A DNA stretch of 64,000 bases from Campanula takesimana (taxonomy: Eukaryota; Streptophyta; Magnoliopsida; Asterales; Campanulaceae): NCBI GenBank assembly GCA_026119855.1, contig JAOWBW010000025.1, forward strand, positions 1,612,001 to 1,676,000, written 5' to 3'. Below, piece by piece: positions 32,794-42,009 of this stretch. Positions within the stretch are counted from its first letter, which is position 1. Each line of letters begins with the position of its first letter. Under the pieces are notes generated by a model that saw nothing but the letters and a program-made list of their open reading frames with translations, was not told where the DNA came from and did no database searches. Made by a program: the position numbers and the translations under genes.

Positions 32794-35700
32794 GTGAAAC
32801 ACAGTGTTTTCAAGATGATGTTGAGGATAGAATCCCTTTTTATTTTCATGATCATGCTAATCTCTAATAAAAACCTCCTTTCAGCCACTCCAACTGGTGC
32901 CATGGACAGGGAAGAATCAGATCACCTTGCACTGCTGGCTATCAAGTCAAAGATTGTCGATGGCCCTGAAGGCGCTCTAAGCTCGTGGAATGAATCTTCC
33001 CATTTCTGCGAATGGGAAGGTGTGACATGTGGTCGACAGCATAGGAGAGTCATCTATTTAGATCTTTCCTCCAGATGTTTGGGTGGTTCTTTGTCTCCAT
33101 TTGTAGGAAATCTGAGCTTCCTCAGGATGATAAGGCTTCCGAATAACACACTCGAAGGCGTTATCCCTCCTGAAATAGGTCGCTTATTCAGATTGGAGTA
33201 CCTAAGCTTGACAATAATTCCTTTGAAGGTAATGTTCCACCTACTCTGTTGAATTGCACCAACCTCAAAATCATTTGGCTAGGCCGCAATAAGCTTGTTG
33301 GGACGATCCTACAAGAAGTTACTTCTCTGTTGAAACTCGAAGTGGTTGCTATTCACAACAACAATTTCAGAGGAGAAATACCTCCTTCCATCGGAAATCT
33401 CACTTCTCTCGAATCTATTTTGGCCAGCGAAAATCAGTTTAGAGGAAGCATCCCGTATGCCATTGGTCAGTTAAAGAGGCTAAAGAAAATGGCATTTTAC
33501 AGTAATCAGCTCCATGGTAAAATCCCTCTATCCATTTACAATCTTTCTCTGCTCTCTGTCATCGATGTAGGATACAACCAACTTTTTGGAAGTCTTCCAC
33601 CAGACATAGGTATGAAGCTACCTAAACTTGAATTCTTTGGTTTAGTACAAAACCAGTTTACAGGACTCCTTCCTATCTCCATTTCCAATTGTTCAGGAAT
33701 GCAAAAAAATTTTGTAGGAATAAACTATTTCCATGGAAAAATAGCAATTGATTTTGGTATGATGCCAAACCTGTTAAGGGTAATTCTATCCGAAAATGTT
33801 TTTGGAAGTGGGGAACCTGATGAATTCAACTTTATTGCCTCCTTGGTTAACTCTAGTAATTTGATATCCTTAGAATTTGCTGCTAACCAATTAAGAGGGC
33901 AGCTACCAAGGAATGTGGGCAATCTCTCAACTCAACTTTATTATCTAGCATTTGCTGAGAATTCAATATATGGATCCATCCCTACGTCAATAACGAGTCT
34001 TCTCGGTCTTGAGCATTTATATATGGGTAATAATCAATTCACAGGAACAATTCCCAGCAACCTTGGCAATCTCCAAAAACTAAGAATACTGGACCTACAG
34101 GAAAACAGTTTGAGTGGTCATATTCCAGAATCAGTTGGGAACCTGTCCCTCTTGATTAAACTCAACTTATCAAGCAATGTATTAGAAGGTACAATACCTG
34201 CAACTATTGGCAATTGTACACAAATGATTCAAATGGATATTTCAGAAAATAACCTTACTGGCACCATACCACAAGAGCTTCTCGGACTTTCATCCCTCTC
34301 GATATCACTAAATCTTGCTCGTAACCACTTCTCTGGATCGCTCCCCTTAGAAATTGGAAAGCTTCATAGTTTAAGTGAGTTGGATTTGTCTGAGAACGAG
34401 TTGAGTGGTGAAGGCCCTAGTAGCATAGGTGACTGCAATAGCCTGGAGAATCTACAGCTGCAAGGGAACTTCTTTCAGGGTTTTATACCTTCATCATTTG
34501 GTTCTATAACTGGTATCCAGTACCTTGATCTTTCCCGTAACAACTTCTCTGGAGAAATTCCAAAATTCTTGGAGAAATTCCAAAATTCTTGGAGAATTTC
34601 TCCTTGAATTATCTTAATTTGTCCTTCAACAACTTTGAAGGTGAAGTACCAATTAATGGAGTTTTCACAAATGCTACTGCCATCTCGGTTGCTGGGAACA
34701 ATATGCTCTGTGGCGGCTTGTCTCAATTTAAGCTACCTAAATGCATCGTCGAGGAGGGAAAGAAAGGTAAAAAGATGTCAATTGCACTCATAATTGTGAT
34801 TCCAATTGTCTACTTGCTTGTTGGTCTGGCTTTAGTATCATATTGGTTACTGGTACGACACAAAAAGAGGAGCAAAACACAACCATCAGCCTTGGTATTG
34901 AAACAATCATTCATGAAATATTCTTATGAAACCCTCCTCAAGGCAACAAATGGGTTCTCTTTAGAAAATTTGATTGGTATGGGTAGTTTAAGCCATGTCT
35001 ACAAAGGAGTCCTTGAAGAGGGTGGAGCAACGATTGCTGTCAAGGTACTAAACCTTGACCTTTTAGGAGCTTCAAAGAGTTTTATGGCAGAATGTGAAGC
35101 ATGGAGAAATATTCGACATCGTAACCTTGTAAAGATCATAACTGCATGCTCCTAAGTTGACTTTCAAGGTAACGATTTTAAAGCTCTTGTTTATGAGTTC
35201 ATGCCAAATGGGAGTCTAGAAAAGTGGTTACATCCAACTCCAGGGATAGAGAACAGAGATCACAGATTAAGCCTACTTCAACGGATAAATATTGCCACAG
35301 ACGTCGCACATGCCATTGATTACCTTCATCACCGTGGGGAGATTCCAATCATACATTGTGATCTCAAGCCAAGCAACATTTTACTCGATGAAGACATGGT
35401 CGCTCATGTTGCTGATTTCGGGCTTGCGAGGTTTCTCCTTCCTGAAGTTTCAAGTATCGCACAAAGCAGTTCTATTGGTTTAAGAGGAACGATTGGGTAC
35501 GCACCTCCAGGTAACTACTATAGTCAAATGTAAAAACATAATTTACATTAATGTTATTACTTTGAGAACTAAGTTCTTGGAATCATATATTTGTTTTTCC
35601 TAATAATTTGCAGAGTATGGTCTTGGAAAAGAGATGTCAGCAGAAGGAGATGTCTACAGTTTCGGTATATCTTTGTTAGAGATGATGACTGGGAAAAGAC

Positions 35701-35975
35701 CCACGAATAGTATGTTTGAGAATGGCCTTAGCCTTCACAATTATGTTAGAAAGGCCTTGCCAGACTTCACCACGGAAATTGTAGACCGAATACTTGTTAT
35801 GGAAGAGGAAAATGAAACACATAATCCAACATATGCAAAACAAAGGATGGATTGCATGGTTTCAGTGGTCAAGATTGGAATTGCGTGCTCCCTAGAGTCA
35901 GCACAAGACAGAATGAATATTTCAGATGTTGTTGCTGAGCTACAACGTATTACCAACATAATTTCACAGAATTAA
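32794..35975 (+). pseudogene. LRR receptor kinase, subfamily XII, relic 4 (nearly full length)
   Basis: The best-preserved layout in the array: signal peptide (hydrophobic 'SLFIFMIMLI'), LRR cap, about 20 LRRs, membrane span near 34785-34850, and non-RD kinase (G-M-G-S-L-S, A-V-K, H-C-D-L-K-P-S-N, D-F-G, G-Y-A-P-P). The intron 35511-35613 has a gtaact donor and a ttgcag acceptor. Exon 2 is 35614-35975. It has three lesions: a 1-nt deletion near 33210, a 20-bp tandem duplication near 34560-34600 (ttccaaaattcttggagaa twice), and a nonsense codon at 35153-35155, where relic 1 has serine in A-C-S-S. The ends differ from relic 1: the C-terminus is I-I-S-Q-N, without the A-V-A-R tail. The gene is not functional unless these are assembly errors. 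Confidence 0.92.
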
Positions 35976-36889
35976 ATCGCAATAGCGAGGTAAGAAGGCT
36001 TAGTTCCTCAATTGTTAGTCTAATTTGATTATTTCACGATTGTGATCAGTTTATAAATTGATAATATTATCAGATTTATAATATTCAGCAGGCTGCATGG
36101 GTAGAGCCTTGAATACATTTTCTTATTTGTTGTCCACGACTTTATTTTATTTAAATATATTTGATTCACAAATATGTGATTATGTTTGTTCTCAGGTGAG
36201 GGAGAAAAAGAGTTTGGAAGCACTTTTGTGTCAATCACGAGGAAAAAATCCATGGTGGTGGTAGCAAAGCACAGCATATGTGATATCTTATTGCCTTTGA
36301 ATTTTTGGCTATCAGCTATTAATTTGTAACTTGGGATAATTTTGTGTGTAAGTTCTAAAAAATTTAAGTTCAACACTCTAAAGGGCGGAATGCATGTGCA
36401 CCTCTGTCACCCGCCCCCTGTTTTTCATTTTGTTCAAGTTTTATTTGTATTATATAATATAGAATAAAAGTACTTTTTTTTTCCTATTCTGATGCTCTTT
36501 TCCACAAGTAAGTTACGAGTAGTTATATAAATATTATGTTGGTAATATTAACAGGGGCATCCAATAATGGTCCTTTCTAAATGCAGTGCATATGCTCAAG
36601 GCTTTGGAAGAGGGGAGGGTGGGTAGTCACAATTCAATGTATTTAATAAGTGCAGGGTGGTCTGATTCCATTAAGGACTTTTCCACACTTAGCAGATGGA
36701 ATAGTTTCGAATGTCCAACACAAAAATATAAAGATATAGTCTCAGCCGAAGAGAATAATTTTGAATATAAAACTAATAACTTAAAAAATTGATTACCTCA
36801 GTGAGAGAGAAATTTTGGGAGAGTTGGAGATTGGATTCTCAAGAAAATGTTGAGAATGAAGGGCAATCGTTTTTGTTTTTCATGATCAC
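35976..36889. other. 3' flank of relic 4
   Basis: Contains gcgaggtaag (35986-35995), a possible donor, and ctcaggtgag (36193-36202), a possible acceptor, matching the flank of relic 2. From about 36640 a degraded version of the upstream and leader region recurs (gacttttccacac, gagagagaaat), leading into relic 5. No open gene is seen. Confidence 0.45.
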
Positions 36890-37390
36890 GTTAATCTGTC
36901 AAACTGCACCAACCTCCTCACTGGTCATTTGCTAGGTAACACAACGTTTGATGGGACAATCCAACAACACATTAGTTCTCTCAAAAATATTTATATCCTA
37001 AAAAATCAATTTGAAGGAAGCATTTCATATTTCATTGATCAATTAAAAAAACTAATTTTATGGGATTTGACGCTAATCAACTTAATGGTACAACCCCTCC
37101 ATCGTTTTGCAATCTTTCTTTGCTCTCTGCCTTCAGTCTATCAGACAGCCAATTAGGTTTGAAGCTACCCAAACTTTAATTCTTTGGAATATTTGGCAAC
37201 AAGTTTGCGGGACTCATTCCTGTCTCAATTTCTAATTGTTCAGAATTACAAGTCATCTTTGTAGGAGGTAATCGTTTTCATGGAAAAATAGCAATTGATT
37301 TCGGGATGATACCAAATCTGTTAGGTGTATCTCTACATAGAAATCGGAAAGCTTCATAGTACAAATGAAATCGCAGTAGCGAGGTAAGAA
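36890..37390 (+). pseudogene. LRR-RLK relic 5 (fragment)
   Basis: After a degraded signal-peptide region it has LRR pieces equivalent to N-C-T-N-L, I-L-Q-E-V-S-S-L, S-I-P-Y and F-H-G-K-I-A-I-D-F-G, with several deletions. It then jumps from the E-I-G-K-L block straight to the tail caaatgaaatcgcagtagcg (N-E-I-A-V-A-R). The same kind of join is found in relic 2. Confidence 0.8.
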
Positions 37391-37512
37391 GGCACGGGTC
37401 CTCAACTGTCGGGCTAATTTGATTAAGCCAAGGCATGTCATCTCCTGCTTCCTGTATTTTAACATCTTGGGTTTAAATCAGAGTGGTAATAACATTCCAG
37501 ATACAGTGTCTG

Positions 37513-37792
37513 TCTACAGTTGGCACTTCAACAACTTTTCCTGATTCAATCCTATGTTGCGAAGTGTTAACCATCGACAAAAGCTATAATCTCTATGTTT
37601 CTAACTCATACTTTAGTTTATTTCTCTAAAATTCCCATTACAGGGTGACTTTTCTACAGTTGGCACTTCAACAACTTTTCTTGATTCAATCCTATGTTGC
37701 GAAGTGCTAACCATCGACAAAAGATATAATCTCTATGTTTCTAACTCATACTTTCGTTTATTTCTCTAAAATTCCCATTACAAGGTGACTTC
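37513..37792. repeat. 140-bp tandem duplication in the flank of relic 5
   Basis: tctacagttggcacttcaac begins both units (37513 and 37653). The units differ at only a few positions. Only one unit exists in the colinear flank of relic 2. Confidence 0.85.
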
Positions 37793-37859
37793 TCTAAAAT
37801 TAGCCCTAATTTAAAAAACACGCAATTGAGCCAATCTTATTGACAAGCAATTGAAAATG

Positions 37860-38040
37860 TTTAAAATCAAAAGCATTATAAAAGGAACATAGAAGCAATG
37901 AGCAGTGAATTACCAGGAAGAGGTGCTGGATGCATACGAATTCCACCAAAACACAGAAAAAGAAAGACATTGATTGAACTGGCGCATTCAGAATTTCGAA
38001 TTCTGTGCATCAGAGCTTCTTCGACATTTAATCACCGGCA
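37860..38040 (-). pseudogene. Minus-strand exon-like block (unit 5)
   Basis: Colinear with 41500-41660. On the minus strand it shares attcgtatgcatcca and the donor-like tggtaattcactgctcattg. It is too broken to translate through. Confidence 0.35.
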
Positions 38041-38043
38041 GAT

Positions 38044-38890
38044 TTGGGCAGAAATATCACCTCTCTCGAATTAATTTCTGCGAGAGGAAATCAGTTTAGA
38101 GGAAGCATCCCGAATGCCATTGGTCAAATAAAGAAGCTATCGATAATGATGTTTCACAGTAATCAACTCCACGGTATATTCCCTCCATCCATTTCCAATC
38201 TTTCATCGCTCTCTGCCATAGATATAGGAGAGAACCAACTTTCTGGAAGTCTTCCACCAGACATAGGTTCGAAGCTACCTAAACTTCAAATCTTATTATA
38301 ACTGGAAACTAGTTTACATGACTCCTTGTTTCAATTCCAAATTGTTCGGAATTGGAATACTTTGTGGTAATTGATTTTGGTATGATGCCAAACCTGTCAT
38401 GGGTACTTCTAAGCGACAATGTTTTTGGAAGTGGGAACCTGATGAATTGAACTTTATTGCCTCCTTGGTTAACGGTAGTAATTTACTAGTAACCAATTAA
38501 GAGGGCAACTACCAAGGAATGTGGGCAATCTCTCAACTCAACTTCTCAATTAGCACTTGGTGACAATTCAATATATGGATTTATCCCTACGCCAATAATG
38601 AGTCTAGTCAGTCATGAGATATTATATTTGCATCAAAATCAATTCACAAGAACAATTTCCTAACAACCTAGGCAATCTCCAAAAACTAAGAATGATGACC
38701 CTACAGGGAAACAGTGAGTGGTCAAATTCCAGAATCAGTTGGGAACCTATCCCTCTAGATTGGACCTCATTAGCAAACAATGGATTAGAGGGTACAGTAC
38801 CTACAACTATTAGGAATTGTCAAGAATTGAATTTCCTGGACATTTCAAAAACAACCTAACTGGCACTATACCAGGAGAGCTTCAACCAAC
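38044..38890 (+). pseudogene. LRR-RLK relic 6 (LRR fragment)
   Basis: Starts at the N-I-T-S-L-E-L LRR and runs to N-L-T-G-T-I-P-G-E-L with several small deletions (near 38300, 38430, 38540 and 38715). It has no cap, membrane span or kinase. The final LRR frame is open into the ATG at 38892 of the block described next, so the two are fused in frame by position. Confidence 0.82.
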
Positions 38891-38891
38891 A

Positions 38892-39047
38892 ATGGCGGCC
38901 CTTGTGCGATCTGCACTTCGACGTTCCCTATTGCATCCCCCCTTTGTCAAAAACCTCCCTCCATCTCCATCTAAGTTGAGGATGCTCTCATCAATTCCTC
39001 CTTCCCATCCACCAATATTCCTCTTCTTCCTCCTACACCTAAAATGA
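38892..39047 (+). pseudogene. Captured exon resembling a mitochondrial presequence
   Basis: The frame starts M-A-A-L-V-R-S-A-L-R-R-S, with regularly spaced Arg, no acidic residues and many Ser/Pro, as in plant mitochondrial targeting peptides. It is 51 codons long, and its last part runs into a MITE that supplies the stop. GC and codon use rise compared with the LRR relic. It sits exactly where relic 6 breaks off. The gene of origin is not recognised. It looks like exon 1 of a nuclear gene for a mitochondrial protein, moved here by duplication or rearrangement. Confidence 0.45.
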
Positions 39048-39196
39048 CCTCCTTCTCATTTGACTAATCAAACTCTTTAAGGATATGAACACTTGCTTTA
39101 CTAGCCATGTTGTATTTATGCACATTTAGGCCCAAACTGTAGAAAGAACTTTTTGGAACAATGAAAAATGAGAAGATCATTTCGGGACAAAGGGAG
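39029..39196. mobile_element. Degraded mariner-type MITE
   Basis: The inverse of the 41851 family: ttaaggatatgaacacttgc, tttatgcac, gaaaaatgagaagatcattt and the end gggacaaagggag followed by TA. The left end is worn, so its edge is approximate. Confidence 0.6.
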
Positions 39197-39810
39197 TAAT
39201 AAATAGGTAAGTATCTTAAAGGTAAATAATGCCATAATCCAATTTAGTAGAATTCTAATAAGTAAATGTAGTAGACAAGTAAGATTTGTAGTGTTCTGCA
39301 TGTGGTGGCGGTGAGCTGGTAGTAATGGTGAAGGTGGTGGTTTTGTGGTTACCTTTGGTGAAAAATAAAACGGAGTTTCAGATGTAAGAAAACAGTAGTT
39401 TACTCTTATTTATATAAGCTGCACGGCACAGCGGCACACACATTTGTGTGCATCTAATTCATTTTTTTAGGAATTGGGACATTGTTAAGCCTTTGGATCA
39501 AGTTAAAACTAAATTCTAGCCATCCAAATAGACAAACAAGGAACTATGTTAAACAGAGATTCATCTCTTTTAAAGTATAAATGGCGTAGGACCACCGGCG
39601 GCCAAAAGGAGTGAATTTCACAATGAAATAAAGGCTGGGTAGCATCACTAGGCCAAAGCCTCCATGCATTATTACAATGGAATTTAGGGATATTGAAGAC
39701 TGAATATGATTGTTAGATACACCCACCCAATTAAATTCAAGTACAATTATTCAAGCACAATTTGTCAACTGATTTATATGACTACAAAAACCTAAGGTTA
39801 TTAACTAACA
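39197..39810. other. Unassigned stretch between relics 6 and 7
   Basis: No gene, inverted ends or copy of another part of the window was recognised. Confidence 0.3.
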
Positions 39811-41240
39811 GTGATCAGAGAGAGCTTCTCTCAGCTCGTGGAACGCTTCTTTCCACTTCTACCATTGGGAAGGTGTAACATGTGGTCAAGGGCACAGGCG
39901 AGTCACCTCTTTAGAACTTTCCTCTCGAGGCTTAGCTGGTTCGTTGTCTCCATTTGTAGGAAATCTGAGCTTTCTAGGGGTGATAAACCTTCAGAATAAT
40001 ACACTACAAGGCATTATCCCTCCTAGAATAGCCCGTTTATTCAGATTGGAGCAACTACTCTTGACCAATAATTCTTTCACGGAATTGTTTCCCCTTCTCT
40101 ATCCAACTGCACCAACCTCACACTTCTTAAGCTAAGTCACAATAAGCTTGTCGGGTCAATCCTACAAGAAATTAGTTCTCTGTTGAAGCTCGTCCATGTT
40201 AGTATTCACCACAACTTCACAGGAGGAATACCTCCTTCCATCGGGAATCTCACTCCCCTCGAATACATTTCCGCCCACCGCAATAATCTTGGAGGAAGCA
40301 TATGCCATTGGTCGGTTAAAGAAGCTAGGGACAATTTCATTTGGTGCTAGTCAACTCCATGGTACAATCCCTCTATCCATTTACAATCTCTCTTTGCTCT
40401 CTGCATCTATATGGGAGGAAACCAACTTGTCGAAAGTCTTCCACATGACATAGGTTTGAAACTACCTAAAATTCAAAATTTAGTTATATGGGGAAATCAA
40501 TTTACTGGACTCCTTCCTGTCTCAATTTCCAATTGTTCCGAATCGGTACTCATCGACAATGTTTCCATGGAAAAATAGCTATTGATTTTGGAATAATGCC
40601 AAACCTACAGAAAGTAGGTCTAGTCGACAATGTTTTTGTAAGTTGTGAACCTGATGAGATGAGTTTCATTGACTCCTTGGTGAACTGTAGTAATTTGCTA
40701 TGGATTGGCCTTTTTCATAACCAACTAAGTGGGCTGCTACCAAGTTGTGTGGGCAATCTCTCAACTCAACTTTCTCGTCTAGAATTTGATTACAATTCTA
40801 TTTATCGATCTATTCCTCAGACAATGATGAATCTACTCAGTCTAGAATCATTATATCTGAATAATAATGAATTCACAGGCACAATTCCTAGTAACCTTGG
40901 CAATCTCCAAAATCTTTTAGCAACATGTCACACTTGTTTGAACTCCACTTAGAAAACAAAAAAATAGTGGGTGAAATAACCTTACCAGCAGCATACCAGG
41001 AGAGCTTCTAAAACTTCCATCTCTCTCGATCTTGCTAAATCTTGCTCGTAACCACTTGTCTGGATCACTCCGACTAGAAATCGAAAAGCTTCATAATTTA
41101 ATGAGTTTAGATTTGTCTGAGAATGAATTAACAGGTGAAGCCTTTAGCAGCATAGGTGGTTGCAACAGCCTTGTGTATCTTCAACTGGAGGGGAACTTCT
41201 TTCAAGGAAAACATCAACATCAACATTTATCTTTGGTGAT
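39811..41240 (+). pseudogene. LRR-RLK relic 7 (LRR domain only)
   Basis: Begins inside the LRR cap (S-S-W-N-A-S-F-H-F, W-E-G-V-T-C-G) and covers nearly the whole LRR domain, to Y-L-Q-L-E-G-N-F-F-Q-G at 41205. Several frameshifts occur (near 39990, 40090, 40290, 40560 and 40930). The signal peptide, membrane span and kinase are absent, and the flank of the duplication unit follows at once. Two stretches stay open for about 150 and 70 codons (40488-40952 and 41032-41244). Confidence 0.87.
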
Positions 41241-41263
41241 TTGAAACCTTCAATATCCCCAAA

Positions 41264-41394
41264 GGGTGTTGTTATACACACCCGTAAAACTTATGAATAC
41301 ACCCGTAACTGTGCTTTACAGTGTTGTACCATTTAAATTTTCAAACTACTTACGAGTGTATTCATAAGTTTTACGGGTGTGTATAACACCACCC
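41264..41394. mobile_element. 131-bp palindromic Mutator-like MITE
   Basis: Inverted ends are gggtgttgttatacacaccc and gggtgtgtataacaccaccc, with inner arms cgtaaaacttatgaatacac and its inverse. The 9-bp duplication atccccaaa lies at 41255-41263 and 41395-41403. The colinear flank of relic 2 (about 28256) shows the empty site (ttccccaaatcg). Confidence 0.9.
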
Positions 41395-41499
41395 ATCCCC
41401 AAATCGAAAAAACAGTTTAACCCTAATTTTAAAAACACGCCATTGAGCCAATTTAATCGACAAGCAATTAAACATGTTTAAAATCAAAACAATTGAAAA

Positions 41500-41660
41500 G
41501 GAATATAGAAGCAATGAGCAGTGAATTACCGGGAAGAGGTGCTGGGGGAAGTTCTGGATGCATACGAATTCCACTTCCCACCAAAATCAAAGACACGGTT
41601 GGAATTGGCGCATTCAGAAATCCAAATTCTGTGCTCAAACTTTAATCACCGGCGGATTTG
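41500..41660 (-). pseudogene. Minus-strand exon-like block (unit 7)
   Basis: On the minus strand a frame reads through 'LVGSGIRMHPELPPAPLPG' and ends at ccggtaattcactgctc, a donor-like junction shared with the blocks at 28310 and 37860. It may be an exon of a gene that once neighboured the receptor. The family is unknown. Confidence 0.4.
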
Positions 41661-42009
41661 GGGATGAGTGAGTGTGTGTGTGTGTTTATGCGTGTAGTTG
41701 TGGGTGCCTTTGTTGGGCAGAGCCGGTACTAAGTGAGAGTTGGCGCTCAAGGTTAAATTTTTGTTCGGGACCTTGGTGTTTAGATAGAAGTACAGTACTG
41801 GGTTTTTCTTTTTCAAATAATAAAAATTATTGAATAGTACTAAGTAACTACTCCCTCCGTCCACCCAAAATGATCTTCTTATTTGTCATTTTTCATTGCC
41901 CAAAAATGTTTTTCCCAAAGTGCATAAACAAACCATAGCTAGTAAAGCAAGTGTTCATATCCTTAAAAAGTTTGAATAGCCAAACGCGAAGATCATTTTG
42001 GGACGGAGG

